Below, one piece after another: positions 1 to 13,485 of a stretch of DNA of 64,000 nt (position 1 is its first letter; every line of letters starts with the position of its first letter). The stretch is from Phycomyces blakesleeanus NRRL 1555(-) (taxonomy: Eukaryota; Mucoromycota; Mucoromycetes; Mucorales; Phycomycetaceae), in contig NW_017265143.1 of the NCBI RefSeq assembly GCF_001638985.1, positions 124,001 to 188,000 of the forward strand, written 5' to 3'. The translations under genes were made by a program, and so were the position numbers. The notes below the pieces were generated by a model that searched no databases, was not told the DNA's origin, and saw only the letters and a list, made by a program, of their open reading frames with translations.

Positions 1-1047
1 GGATAAAATACATCTTAAGGTCTCAACATAGCAGTAATTATCCACGCCTCCAAATCTTACTGTGACATATGCGACCCCACGTCTAGATAATGTTAATATT
101 GCTTTCCATACATTATTTTCTGCCATGAATACCATATTTCGAGTCTTTTTTCTTATCGCCCTCACTTATGCCATATTTCTCCCTTTATTCATCTTGGGTT
201 ACATCGAGTTTTCGGTTTACCTCTACAGAGATATCTAATTTCAGTAGAAAATTTCTGTGTCTATGGGACTGTACTGAATGTACCTGACCATAACCTGGAG
301 TGTATTGTAGCTGCTGGTTTTATGGTAACTCATGCGTGTAGGAGATAGTTTTTCTGCCGCAACACTCTACTCCCAGCCAAACATTTACTTTTACCCTTAC
401 ATTTGAACTGAGATGCATTATTGCTCCTGTTATCTATTAATTCACTACATATAGGATATTCAATATTTATCTAATTAACATCCCAAGGATACAATAATGT
501 CTATCATAATCCAGAAAATATTCCCTGCTTTAACCTATCTCTTTCTTCCAGATAGTGAAAACGTTTCTGGTTTTTTCCCCTACGTCACAGGGCGCATAGT
601 CTGTGTTTCTTTACTCTGCATAAGAAGCTGTTTGACAGATAATCACTACATTTTCTTGTACTGGCTATAGTTAACTTAGTATAATGTCCAATATGTCATT
701 CAGGCGTTGAATTTACACTACATTTCTCTCTGAAAATGCTCAATTAGATGTTAATCTTGATACAAACATGATCCAAGTATTTCGGACAAACACATCAATT
801 TAGATATTCTTAATACTATCTTTGTGCTGGATATTCTTATCAGACACATACCTTTCCTGATGTTGCAGTCGTCATAAGTTATCAGATGTGTAATTCTGGA
901 AATATCGCGTGTTCACTGGCGAACCTTTTTTGCCAGTAGCCATTTTTAATAGCTTATTAATCAATAATCAACCCGAAAAAGAATTGTTCAAATAACATCA
1001 GAAGCAAATTTCAGTTAGCCTTTTATTGGGAAATCATCTTAATACGT
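1..1047. other. AT-rich stretch without recognised genes
   Basis: No reading frame of protein-like composition or length is visible on either strand, and no tRNA-like cloverleaf was noticed. The sequence is AT-rich with scattered stop codons in all frames. It forms the left part of a gene-poor block of more than 9 kb. Confidence 0.5.
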
Positions 1048-1050
1048 TTA

Positions 1051-1754
1051 AGGTGCTCTTCAGCGGTCTCGGTATAATTCAAAATTATGTGATAAAGAAA
1101 AGTTTTATCTAAATATAGTAATTATACACCAAAAAATCATGAATTACTTTCCGAAAATTGTTAATTCTACCAAGTAGTTTTACGCGCGAATTTGCAGGGG
1201 AAACTACTCGGTATAACTCGAAGCGGCGCTAAAATAATAAAAATAACTTTAAACTACGGTTTTGCTAAAACGTCTTCTAAAAATTTCATTTTTTATGCTC
1301 TACTCTTTTCACTCCTTTTTACTTTTAAAATATTCAAAATAAACAACAATACCTTTGCTTACTATCTATAATTAACTTTAGTAAAGATAAAAATATGCTC
1401 AATATTATAGGCTTCTTAAAAAAAGAAACTTCTATGCAAATATTACAAGAACAAAGATAAAAGATATATAAAGAGATTTATTAAAGAAAGCCACCAAAAA
1501 TGAATAGCTATTTTAGCAGGCTGCAATTAGTCCTATCATTCCTAATTATATCAGCGTTTTTTCAATATAATTTTACCAAGTTGTTTCCTAAAGTTTTTCA
1601 CCAATCAAATCATACAATTAGCATCAAATTTTGGAACAAAATCTATGGCTGTGTAGCATGATTACTATAAAAAGCAGTCTCTCTACTTTATTTGTAATTT
1701 CCCGTTTTTTTTTCTTATAACCAAAATAATTATAGAGATCGCTGAAGAGCACCT
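1051..1754. mobile_element. MITE-like element with terminal inverted repeats
   Basis: The left end begins AGGTGCTCTTCAGCG and the right end is its exact reverse complement. Beyond these 15 identical bases the two ends still match imperfectly for another 10-15 bases, with one substitution and a 2-base gap. The trinucleotide TTA lies directly outside both ends (1048-1050 and 1755-1757), as a 3-bp target duplication would. The 704-bp interior is AT-rich and shows no transposase frame. A 3-bp TWA duplication is the known signature of PIF/Harbinger-type elements and their Tourist-like MITEs, so that assignment is an inference. A second copy in the genome would settle it. Confidence 0.65.
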
Positions 1755-2553
1755 TTAACTATCGATATAACCTCATTTCAATAAAACTCCACCTGGAATT
1801 CGAAATTCCGTTCTTATTGTGAGAAAATTCAGGTGAAATATATATATATTCTGCTTTTCACTTATTGCTTAATATCACTTTGAAATATATTTTGGTTTAT
1901 TTCCTAGTAGCTGATGGGTCTCTTTTGTATCTGTTTGTACAAGTATAAGAAAGGTTAACTTTCTCCTGTACTCTTGAACAAAAAGTGCACAGACCACTTT
2001 AGAGTAACCTATAAATCGCCGTTACAGAAAGTTGTACTCCACTCTGGGAGTCATTGCTACACCGATCAATACCGAACCTTTCATTACTTCATTATTCCAT
2101 TACTTCTTTACATTGATTTACAAAGTCTCTTTTGTAAGTACTTTGAGTAAATAGTATTAACTGTCTCTTCTGCAGTGGAACAGTTACACCGACCCAGTAA
2201 AAAGAATATATAGCTATGTCACGTTTGCTCTGACGTGGGTATCTAAGACTGACAAAAAGCGCAGTCCTAATCTTAAATCTAAGATGCAAATTTTTTTGTT
2301 ACATATAGAACCCCTCCAACGCGTGTCGTTTGTTTTCTCCTTGAGCAACAACAGTCCCGGTTTCATAGTGAGGCGTCTCTTGCGACCGTTGCAGGGAGAT
2401 TCTTCCATGCTACAAGCATCGGAAAGTGAAAGTTGTTACTCGCCAGCTCAGTTAATTCTGAGAAGTCGTGGGGCATGGTCTCTTTTCTTTTGGAAAGACT
2501 ACTGTGTACATCGCATCGCCAATGTGGAATCATGATGCTGGGGGGAGGGAGGT

Positions 2554-2859
2554 CTAACCTGTGGTGAGATGTGCTGGCTCTTCACTGCTAACCTGACTGA
2601 ACTCTTTAACGGCTGACGGTGAAGCTACTGGTAGTCGAATGAGCTGGACCTTATCACCTAGTGGTAAGTTCTCTGGCGAGTTCGCACCCACATTACTCGG
2701 TGACGAGATGTGGGGCTGGATGAACGGGTGCTTTCCGTTGGTTTGCCACCATTCCAGCACCTCCTTCGCTACCAAGTCAGGTTTACGTCCTGAAGGAGAT
2801 TGAGCCGCGTAATGCGGGGACAAAGAACTTGGTGTCATGCTTTTTATTCTTTTACTCAT
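2554..2859 (-). CDS. Short hypothetical frame, possibly a relic
   Basis: This 101-codon frame runs from an ATG at 2859 (start MSKRIKSMTPSS). It has a mixed, protein-like composition unlike the AT-driven peptides around it, including the stretch EVLEWWQTNGKHPFI, and its GC content is higher than its flanks. I do not recognise the family. It stands alone in the gene-poor left block, which suggests a remnant of a repeat or degraded gene rather than an active locus. It may instead be one exon of a larger decayed gene. No supporting splice sites were established. Confidence 0.2.
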   Translation of the reverse strand: MSKRIKSMTPSSLSPHYAAQSPSGRKPDLVAKEVLEWWQTNGKHPFIQPHISSPSNVGANSPENLPLGDKVQLIRLPVASPSAVKEFSQVSSEEPAHLTTG

Positions 2860-5800
2860 GTAAAAGAACATTAAGTGAAATTTAATCAAATAGAATAGTT
2901 TCTTTACGTGTATCTTTAAATAAATAAATAAAGTCTTTTTTAACTAGCATTGTTTCCAATAAAAAAACACGCTTTTAAACTTTTTTTTTGCTTTCTTGAA
3001 TAGTTCAATGTTGTAATTAGGAAAGCTCATTTATAAGAGAAATTTAATCTAATTGAATAAATCTAAAAAGAAATAAAATAATATTTGTATATTATAACGT
3101 GGTACTTTTAACCGTGTTTAACTTTAGATGCTGTTTTTGTCTATAAAGTATATAAATTGCAGAATAATGTTTGATGATGCCGATGCCGTGAATTGTATAG
3201 TATTGAATTTGGCTAATCCGATGGAGATTTTAAAGAGGATGCATTGGAAGGAGAGAAAGAAAAGGAGAGAAAGAGAGAGAAAACAAAAAAAAGACAGGAT
3301 ATTATTGTAAAAGAAGCTCACAAAGTTCCCAAAAAAAATGATATGAAAATATACTTCTTTTTACCATTATAAAATAGAATAATAGAGATCTATTATTTAT
3401 TCTATTTTCGTTATTACTTCTAACTATATATTATTATTACTTAACTATTGTTAAATATATATCAAGTTTACCTGTCTTATCAATTATCCTTCATGTTTCG
3501 ACCACCAAATACTAGTGAATTTTTCTTTTTATGATTATTGGACATTGGACTCATTTTATCCGGTAGAGACTTGTCAAGAAAATGTTGAAAAAAAGAATAC
3601 AAAAACCTTGATATGGAACTCATATTGTACCATACTACATAAGTATTTAAGGGTTTCTGATTTTAAACATTGAATTTTGAAACGATTTCTGGTATATATA
3701 TACATAAAAGAACAGTTAATACTTATCCTGACCTGTATTATATTCTTTAGTGATCTTTTGTTTTTACATGAAAGAAATTTTATTACCGCATTAAGGTAAG
3801 CTCACCTGAAAAAATAAGAGTAAATGATTCGGAAAGTAAGAGCAGACTTGAGATATTTATTATTGATTTTTAATTTGATAGACAGGTGTAGAATATCTTT
3901 TATGGTAAGCTCATCGATTTATGATTACTAAGTACAGCCCTTCTACTGATGTATCAATATATCATATGACAGGGAGATGTACAACATAAAAAGAGCTGTA
4001 CATATATATACATATTGATACTTAAATATTGATAGTATGCACTATAATCCAACGTTTTGTATAATGAAATCAATCAGAATCATATAACTAATATTTATCC
4101 TCTACTATATATATATAACCAATGTATTTAATAATCAAGTGGCAAGGACACAATTTGTCTCAACCATCACACTCTTTAAATTGAATATGATGTGCTTTTA
4201 GTATGTATAAATTAATGTACCTCAGATTAGAGCCACAGGCTCACATACGTATATACGTACAATCTGGACGAGATACTGTAATAGACTTACAGGCCCTAGA
4301 TATTTTCCTGAGCCACAAATGTCCAGGTGCACACAGTTTGCTGAGCCACACGTAAAGCTCCCCTTTTGTTTCTTTTTGTGGCTATTATAGAGGAGCATGA
4401 ATTGTTTTTCGTTATACGTATTTGAAAAGTAACAGCTGGTATTGCAAGGAGGCTGGACTTTGAATTTGCAACTATCGAATCCAAATAATACATATTATAC
4501 AGATTGTACAGAAGAGTCGTAAAAACGAGTCTTTTCTTATAAAAAACCGAGTGGAAGCTAATGTGGTTAAGTACAAAAATCTAAATATAGGGCTAATATT
4601 TCTTTAGTTGGATATAATAAGAAATCATTGAATAAAATAATGAAAATAGTGAAATAGCTTGATGTAGGATATAACATTGTGTATTTTGTTTTTTATACGA
4701 TACTTTGAGTACTATAGAATCATTCGTCTATGGTAAAGTAAGATGTTGTAGAGTTTGATTCTAAACCTGTGTATATACATTATACACTTTATATTTATAT
4801 ATATTGCTTGGATTATAAGGCTAGAGCTTATTAACAGTATTTAAACATTTCAATCCATAAGTTAAGATATTCAAAACTATTTTTTTAATTGGGGGTTTCT
4901 CCTTAGATTACAGTTACATATCTAATTTGTGAGATATATAATCTTAATAATATACCATAGCATAGCACAGTATAGTGTGTGTGTGTTTGTATTAATAATC
5001 ATGTAACGGATTTGTAGATTTATGCGCATGTTTATGCGAATGGATCTTTGGTATTCGAAGAAATATATATCTTTATTAGTATTATATACTCACAGTCTTG
5101 CTATAATGCTAGTGTTATTGATAGTAAAAGGTAATAATAGAGAATGTACCAATTGTAGAATTTCAAGAAAGTAAACATTCACTTGATTTCATATTCGAAT
5201 CAACTGACGACCTTTTATTTTCTTCTTTTTCTTTTTCTTCTCTTCCTATCCCATTTTGTATAAACATATATACATGCCATATATTTATGTTTGCTCTATT
5301 GCTCAATTGCTCAATTTTCCAGCTGCTCCTGCTCTTGTCTCTCCACCTCAAGTGGCATTGAAACAAAGGGCTTCGAAATAATTGATATAAAATATAAAAT
5401 AAAATCTCTGTGAAGTTAAAGCTTAATTCTTGTGATAATTGCTACCCTTATCGTTCTGCTATTTTAAAACATATCTAGAAATAGAACAAGCTCTAAAATA
5501 TTAGAGCCATATATTCATATATATATATATAAGTTAAAGTTTGCATTTTCTGATACGTATATAGTCTTGTGCAAAGAGAAATGTTTTCTTACAGTAGGGT
5601 TGACAAGCTATCTATCAACTATAAAAGATCTAAAAATGAAAGACAATAAATAACTTTATATGATATTTAGGAAAGTGACACGAATTATTATCGTTTTTAA
5701 GAAAAAGAAGAAAAGACCAGAAATAAGCAGCTTCTCATATGGTCTTTCTCTTTATTTTAGCTATAAAATGATTTCAATAAATCTATATATTCATATTCGT

Positions 5801-8800
5801 ACTAGTACTTGTATTTGTTCTTGTATTTGTATAGTTTTAGGGTCTACGTCAATAACAAGGTTTAAATGCCCCTTTAGTTACACTACCGATATTTCTGTCC
5901 GATCCGACATCTTGGTTCCCAGCCTAAACGAACAAAGATAATTCAGCAAACATAAAAATAAGATACACACATGACAAGGATTGAATAAATTCAACTTTCA
6001 CTACACGTGGAGATGGTGTACAATAACGCGTTTAGAGTTTCGACTATATATATATATATATATTGGAATATTATTTCACAGACTATGTCATAGAAATAAT
6101 GTGTCTCTTAAAGTCCCTCTATCCATTATAATCACAATTCTCTTATTATAGTAATCTTCTCATTTGTATGTTAATTCTTGTTAAAGTATTATGTTGTTGT
6201 TTTCTTTCTTAAAAACATCAATGTCTTTATCAAAAGAAATACATTTGAACTGCTGTATTTTCTAAGCTTGCATAACTTTACTTTTAGCTTACATATTCAC
6301 TTATTTGTTTTGTGGCTGATAATATACTCAAATATTCTCCTGCTTTATTTAATAGACTTGCAAAAAGAACACCCGTTATTTACACTGGAGCATGTTTAGA
6401 TTAAGGTATTTGCTTCTTTAAAACAGAGGGCGGGACTTATTGCTCTAATATGCCTGTACTACCTTGTGATATATATATGTGTTTTTTTTTCTGGAGAGGT
6501 GGAAAGGAATGTTCTTGTCTTTTTTTTTTGCTTCTGTGGTTAAAATAGACGAACAACTACATAAAAAAAAGATGACATTGACAAGCATGCTATTACTGTA
6601 GAAAAGTTATACTAAGCATAGTACAATTCTACGCATTGATGCTGTAAACAACATTTATACATTGTAATAGTATATCAAGGCATTGGAGTAAAGTAATTGT
6701 TTTTTTTGAAGATGTTAATAATGCATTTAAGCATAGAATACATTGGCAAAATTGATCTTATAAAGTCAAGTCAAGTAAAGAAATATATGTTACCTTGGAT
6801 CTTTAGTGCTGAATTGATTGTAAATGAAGTGTTCTGGAACAAAAGTGAAAAATAGATAGGATTGATTTAAATCTCAAGTTATATAAAGAAACACTATTAC
6901 GTAGCTAGGCGACGCTTTGCTTTATTATTATTTCTAAAAAGAAAGGCCCAGCTTTTCCTGCACTAATATATATATATATATATATATGAATTTATGTAAT
7001 ACCCATTTCCTGGGATGTTCTATTTGTCTGTTTTCAGTATCAATAATATATATTAGGAAACATTTCTTTATTTTCTTATTTTCCTTTACAAGAAAATATA
7101 GAAGCCCAGGAAAAAGAAAGAAAAAGAACACTAATATTGTGTTACGGTGAGAACTTTGTTTGCAAGAGTAATATATATTATATACATTGTAAAGGCATAT
7201 ATTGTGATAGTCAAGTTAGTTATCTTATCAGTATAAAACTCACTCTATATTTCTTCTGAAAAGTTTACTACTGATATAATTAAGTAAAATCCACAGGTAC
7301 ACCCAAAAAGATAATATATGTATTTATGTATTGTTGATGTGAGCTAACCAGATGTTCCAGCTAGAGCAACTATAGTCATATATATTTCTCTCAAATACAT
7401 TGATCTTGCTGGTAAATTAAGAAGAAAAAGAAAAGAAGGAAATATAATATGGTGAAAGAAGTTGTGTTTTTTTTTCTTTCTTTCTGTGGAATTGTTCTTT
7501 TTTTATAAATATATATATACATGCAAAAAAGGACCTTAAAGTATAATATAGCTACGTAAAATACGGCACTACATATGTAAGTACTATATACTTAATATAA
7601 TATTTGTTGCATGTTTTTATTTGTCTATTGTCCAATAACAAAAGAGAGGCAAGTTTAATAGGCCTAAATAAAATAAAGGCAAAAAAATAATAATGAGAAG
7701 GAGCAAGAGCAATAAGAGGAGCAGAAGCTTATAAAGTAAATGATATACTAGTTACAGGCTATTTACCATCAATTATATATATATATATATATATATGTAT
7801 TGATAGAGAAAGTGAACGAATGAACGAATGAATGTATGCATGTATGCATGATGTTGTCATGACAACTCAAAGAATAATAATAAAAGTGACATTTACTTGA
7901 TAAAAACGTCTTTCGATTTTGGTTTTTAAAAAAGGACAAAAACAGTGAGAGTTGCGGGGGTGGCGAGTAAAGCCTGGAGAGCATGATCCAATAATCAATA
8001 CTTTATTTTTCTTGATCTCATATTCTGTAGAAATAAAATAAAATAAAAAACGTTGATTACACCATTTGAGGAATATATTATCACGGAATAGACATCTTTT
8101 TCATAATATCTATAACACTGCCCTTATAAATAGTAGGGACTTAATTCCCTTGTGGCGTATCTTTATTAGGAAACCGAAATCGAGAAATGAATTTAAAAGA
8201 AGAAAAACGGGTCCAATTTTTAATGGAAGACTTCTTGCGTCCCGATTTTCCATTGATGAAAAGCAAATTATTAGGTTTAAATTGTACTTGTAGCTGTTCC
8301 TGATCTTGCTTCATGGTTTTGTGTTGCCTGTCGTAGTAAATTTCTTGAATGACTTGAGAAAAAAAAAAGATGTACATTTTGCTCTCGATATGTTATTCTC
8401 TAGATGAACCAATACAAACTTCTTAAAAGCCACGATTTTCTACTCATTTACATGACCATTGCTTCTATTATTATTACTAGTATCATTATTTCCTTCTCCT
8501 TCTCCTATTGAAACTGCTCCTTTAGTCTTTGCATAAAGAAGTCCCGTTATTTTCCGATTCTTCTCTCGCTCTTTCTCTTTCGAATTAAATACCACAAATG
8601 GTTGTTACACTTGCACAAGTTCTTTCTTTTTTTCCTTTATTTCTTTTTAGTCGTTAATTTTAAAAAAAAAATTGCTACGCATTTCTTAAAGAATAAAATC
8701 TTCTTTCCGTTTTCATTGTAGAAATGATAGAAGTTAAATGTACAAGTGCAAATATGTCTATGTATCTTTATAGTAAGAAGAGTGTAACCACCATTTAAGG

Positions 8801-8964
8801 TTCCGTGTTTTCTTTATTTTATTTTATGGTTTAAGAATCCTGTACGTTGGAAAATGTTGAAATTGTCAATTATAGAAAAATGAAGAATAGGAAATGTAAT
8901 ATATAGTGCCACTGGATAATAATAATATATAAATACATGTATGTATAAGGAGAGGGAAATATGT

Positions 8965-8970
8965 ATATTA

Positions 8971-9037
<67 letters not shown>

Positions 9038-9114
9038 GTAGGTGTAGGTGTAGGTGTAGGTGTAGGTGTAGGTGTAGGTGTAGGTGTAGGTATAGGTATA
9101 GGTATAGGTACATG
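8965..9114. repeat. Compound hexanucleotide microsatellite
   Basis: A near-perfect run of TATATG units changes abruptly into GTGTAG units at about 9038, then into GTATAG units near 9090. The switches keep a 6-bp register and differ by one or two bases per unit, so the array probably arose by expansion of successive variant units. All six frames stay open through it only because of the repeat; the resulting peptides should not be taken as genes. Confidence 0.9.
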
Positions 9115-9377
9115 TATAGAAAGTAGAAAAAAGTAGAAAAAGTGTATCATGAAGAAAATATATAAAGAGAGAGAGAGATTCATACAGAAAATAAACAGGA
9201 AATTTGAAGAAAGTATAAAACAGAAATAAAAGAACAAAATAAATAACTACAGTCGACTGAAGAATAAAGAAGAGAAGAAGGTAAATAAATAAATAAATAT
9301 AAAAGGAGAAAGAATGTTCATAGGTATTTGTACATATATAGTCTGATGGCGAATAAAGACTTGGAGATCCATGCAAA

Positions 9378-10506
9378 TTAATGATCCATGGAGTAAGGGT
9401 GTTGATGGTGGTATTGGTGGTGTCTTTCATGAGATTTTACATGTCTCTTGAGATCATGTTTACGAGCAAAGGCTTTAGAACAACAAGGGCAGATAAATCT
9501 CTTTTGGCGGTTGGGGTCGTGAGTCATTATGTGCTCCTTCATGTTATTGGTGCGATTGCTAGTATGTGTGCAATAAGGACACTGATGGCGTATTTGATTT
9601 CCAGGACTTGAAGATTTAGTGGGTGGTATGGCATATGCTTCTTCTGCTGCTAGTCCTGATGCTGATGTTGATCCCGATACTCCTGCCTCCTGTAGCCATG
9701 GTTCGGTGCTTAGACCTGGACTGACGCTAAAGTTGCTGTTTGTGTAAGACAGATAGGGATCGCTGAGACTGAGATTAGTTAAATAATTTTGGTTCACTAG
9801 AGGTGAAAGTGGAAATAGGGCGGCCATTGGAGATAACAACAAGTCTGCTGGAGAGTAAGGCTGCTGAGGCAATGTCATGAATGGAGATTGAGCAGAAGGT
9901 GAGGTAAAAGGGGCATCGGCTGGATATTGACCGGATAGATACATCGAAAGTATAGCGTCGTCTTCAAACTCAGGTAGAACTGTTGTATTGTAGGTTTCTC
10001 CAGAGGGTATATCATCTTCGAATGCAAACAGGCCGGTATCGTAACCTGTCAGAGATTCAGAAACCGAAGAAAATGAGCCAAATGAAGAAGATGGTACAGA
10101 GAAAAAGCCTATTAAAGATAGCAGCAACAAGATGAACAGAAAGTTGATTGTTGAGTCTTGTGTTGTTATAATGATAGAAGCAACAACATAAAGTAGCATT
10201 GTATTGCATTGTATTGCATTGAATTGGATTGAACCAAGAGAATGAAGAAATAAAGAAAAGGGTCGTACCAAGAGACAGATTGTCATTACTAGGAAATGGA
10301 TCGGGAATTGGCACGGCAAGTGATCCAGACGCGAGACAGAATTGTGACACTTGTTCAATTGAACCAAATAGATCCACAGATATTTGAGGATCTGACACAC
10401 TTGCTACTTCTTCTGGTATATCTCTCGGATTTTCTTCAGGGAAGCACTCTGCCATTTGGAAGGACTTTTCAACAAACGACTTTACGAACTCATTGAATGT
10501 GGACAT
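9378..10506 (-). CDS. C2H2 zinc-finger transcription factor (two C-terminal fingers)
   Basis: Two exons, 10506-10269 and 10108-9378, are joined across a 160-nt GT-AG intron that restores frame at a glycine codon and give 322 aa. The N-terminal 230 residues are Ser/Pro/acidic-rich and look like a disordered activation region. Two tandem C2H2 fingers lie at about 253-305: C-P-Y-C ... H-I-M-T-H, then C-P-C-C ... H-V-K-S-H with the linker DPNRQKRF. The second finger contains FARKHDLKRH, a motif shared with many fungal regulators of the Ace2/Crz1 type, but the pair is not specific enough for a name. The tail is His-rich. Likely a nuclear DNA-binding regulator; its target is unknown. Confidence 0.8.
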
Positions 10507-13485
10507 GGTTTGTTGTTGTTTGTTGAAAATTCAATCGAAAAAAAATATGTAAGAATATGTAAAAATGTGTGGTTATATCAGAACAATATCTTCAAAAGGA
10601 AAGCAAGCTTTGGAATTGAAAGATAAAAGGGAAAGAAGGTGAATTAAAGAAGATCAAGAGACTTCGAGTGCTGTTATTTATACACCTTTGATTTTTTTCT
10701 CTTTTCTTTGTAGGTCTTTGCGTAGATTATTTTTTTCCTTGTAAGAATATATATATAAATAAAAATAAAAATCATATAAAAAAATTGAGCAAAGTTCTGA
10801 CTCTTTTTTTTTTGGTCTCACAAAGCGTAGCGTGGCTCCCAATACGTGTGTAACCAATTGCAAAAGAAAAAAACAAGGACGACAATTGAATGACCAGCAG
10901 GAAATATGGACACAAGGTCTACACAAGGGCACAGAGAATCAAATTGAATATACAAAAGAAAAAAACGTGGTACATTAAGTTTCACCATCAATTGGACGAT
11001 TCTTTTGAAAATAACACAATAGATTACAAGTACGTCAGAGTGTAAAAATTGCAGTTACAGTTGCGGTCGCAGTAGTATGATAACCAGTCTTTAAAATATA
11101 CACATACACACAGTAAGGTTGGAGAATAGGATGTTTACTTGGATACAAGTAGTCCATATTCTAAAAATAACCATATTCCAGCACAAATTGGACTGGTATG
11201 TTTTCTCAAACAAGGTCACCTAGACAACATCAGTCCTTCTCTACCCTTTGTTTTTATTATTATTTTATTTATATTGTAAGCAAAATTAGGGAAGAGCTTT
11301 ACTAATTCATTTCAAATATACATATATCTGTATGCGCATAAATTATTTGATAATTATCTTAAAAACAGATATATATATATATACGATTTTATTATAAAGT
11401 TCTAATGAAGTATGATTTAATAAATTATAGGAAAAGTGTCTGCGATTACTACAATCTTGAGAGCATTCAACTACACTTACTAGCTCTACTGATACAAAAT
11501 ACACTACCTTGTACAATAACAGACCCTAAATTACTTGAATGAAAAATAAACATAACTTGAGTTTATATACCCAACATACGCGTGTCCCCTGAAAACAATG
11601 ATGATGATAATTTGAACTCTTTATCATTATCACTATTATTTATCTGAAATCCATCAAAGCACGAAATACACTTTTCTAGTGAAAATAATATACATATATC
11701 GATATTCGTCATATTTCTTTTTAGGCTCCTGAAAATTAATAGCCCTACAACCTCTTTGTATTGATATCTCTTTATACTTGGGCTGTTAAGTAGGCAAACT
11801 AGAATAACAAGTTAAAGATATAGGTTTTTTTTTTAGAATTTATTTAAAGGAAATAGATAATTGATAGCGTGTTTGCTCGTCTGTGTACCCTCTCTTCATT
11901 TGGGCTAAAAGTTAGTTATTCACATTCAATGCCTTTTATACACTTCAACTGGGATATGTCTCTACCCTGTTACTCATGAATAGCAGTTGTCAGCTGGTTA
12001 AATGGCTTTGGAGCGTGAACTTTTGTCTTTCTTTACGTTTCTTGTAATATAACCCTCTCACCCACCCACCCATCCACACACACACACACATATATATATA
12101 TATTCTTTAAGGCTGAGATCTGAGATGTTGTTAAGCAGAACTACTGTCATTGGTAACTTGTTTTCTCTCTCTTCCTTCTTCCAATTCCTCTTTCAAATTA
12201 GAAGGGCCAACATCCTGCTTAACACATACAAACCATGACGGAATTTGTCATCATCACACTATAACCTTGGCCTGATAACTTTCTTTCTGTAATTTTCTTC
12301 AAGGTACTGCCAAACTCTTGTATTTCCACCTTTTCTATAAAAGAAAAAAAAGGAAAGGAAAGGAAAGCATAAACCTCGATTCATCTACCTCAGTTGTCAT
12401 AATCCCTTCATCTCTAATTAGTTTTTTTTTAGAGTGATTGGCAAATACCAATCTGTTTCTTTTTTGTATTTCCTTTTGATAATATTGACGTATAAAATTC
12501 CGAGCAATAATACCCAGCTCTATGGATAGTTTCGCGAATGGTAGGGACTTGGAGAAGTAAAATGTTCTAATGTGTCTGACATGAATGCTGTAAGACCTTC
12601 AAAAGATGATGATCTCCATTATCTACGATTCTTTTTAGTGCCTTTTTTCGCTTATTGAGAGGATAAAAGACGTCGTGTCAGTATATCTTTCTCTTGTGGT
12701 TTTTTAATTGCGGTTTATAGTGCTTGTAGAGGGTATACCGATCCTATAAAAAAAAGATAATCCTAGGTGGCAGATCTATTAATAGTATTAATGTCATTTA
12801 ATATTAGTCTCCTTTAATAGTCTAAAAGCTCCTTGGGCTAAGTAAGACTTGTGTGTTGTTGATCGGGTGAGACATGATGATTTACATGAGAAAAGTTGTG
12901 TAAATAATCAAGTGGTGTTGTTGCATTATTTGTCGGGGATTCAAGAATTAATGATGGCCATTGGTACGTGTCTGTGTGTGTAAAGTGACGCAACCAACCA
13001 ATCTTAAGAAACTGTAACAAATAAACAAACGTGAAGAAAGTGAGAAGCTACATATATGGAAAAGCTATAATCACATTTATATAATAGTTCATTTTGTAAT
13101 ATTTTCTGTACATTATACGTAGCACTTATTTTACAGACTTTCTGGGTATCGATATAAAGGTGTATCTATACCTCTAGCTCTCTCTGTGCGTGTGTGTGTG
13201 TGTGTATACGCACTGTATCACAGTATATTAGTTCTTTGAGCATTAATGAGAAATGGAGAAATATTCAATTTGCTCTTGAAATTTTTCGAGATTTTATTAT
13301 TTCGTCAGACACTCTTTCTTTCTTTCAAATATGTGCGTGTGTAATCCTTTTGATAGCGGGTTTTAATGTGTGTGTGTGTGTTTGTGTTTTTTTTTGGTAT
13401 AAAAATATTTTTGAAAATGGTTATCAAAATCAGCCAAATTAATACATACAGTTGTTCCAATGCCAAAGGGCAGCTTTTGTTTTCT
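10507..13485. other. Intergenic region upstream of the zinc-finger gene
   Basis: About 3 kb of AT-rich DNA with simple repeats, for example a CA/TA run near 12075-12104 and a GT run near 13190-13206. One 60-codon frame on the minus strand (12838-13020) has a mixed composition but no ATG I trust and no context, so I do not call it. Nothing else is recognisable. Confidence 0.45.

Larger units (their letters stand above)
1758..9377. other. Gene-poor AT-rich intergenic block
   Basis: Only short frames are present and most are low-complexity. 2040-2560 is less AT-rich than its surroundings and might be a repeat relic, but I could not identify it. Alternating TA runs occur near 6043-6063, 6966-6986 and 7776-7797. 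Apart from the 2554-2859 frame and the repeat at 8965-9114, I see nothing I can name. Confidence 0.45.

Noticed and set aside
8870..9430. Long open frames on both strands over the repeat at 8965-9114
   Set aside because: They are open only because a 6-bp repeat has no stop in those frames; the peptides are pure dipeptide repeats.
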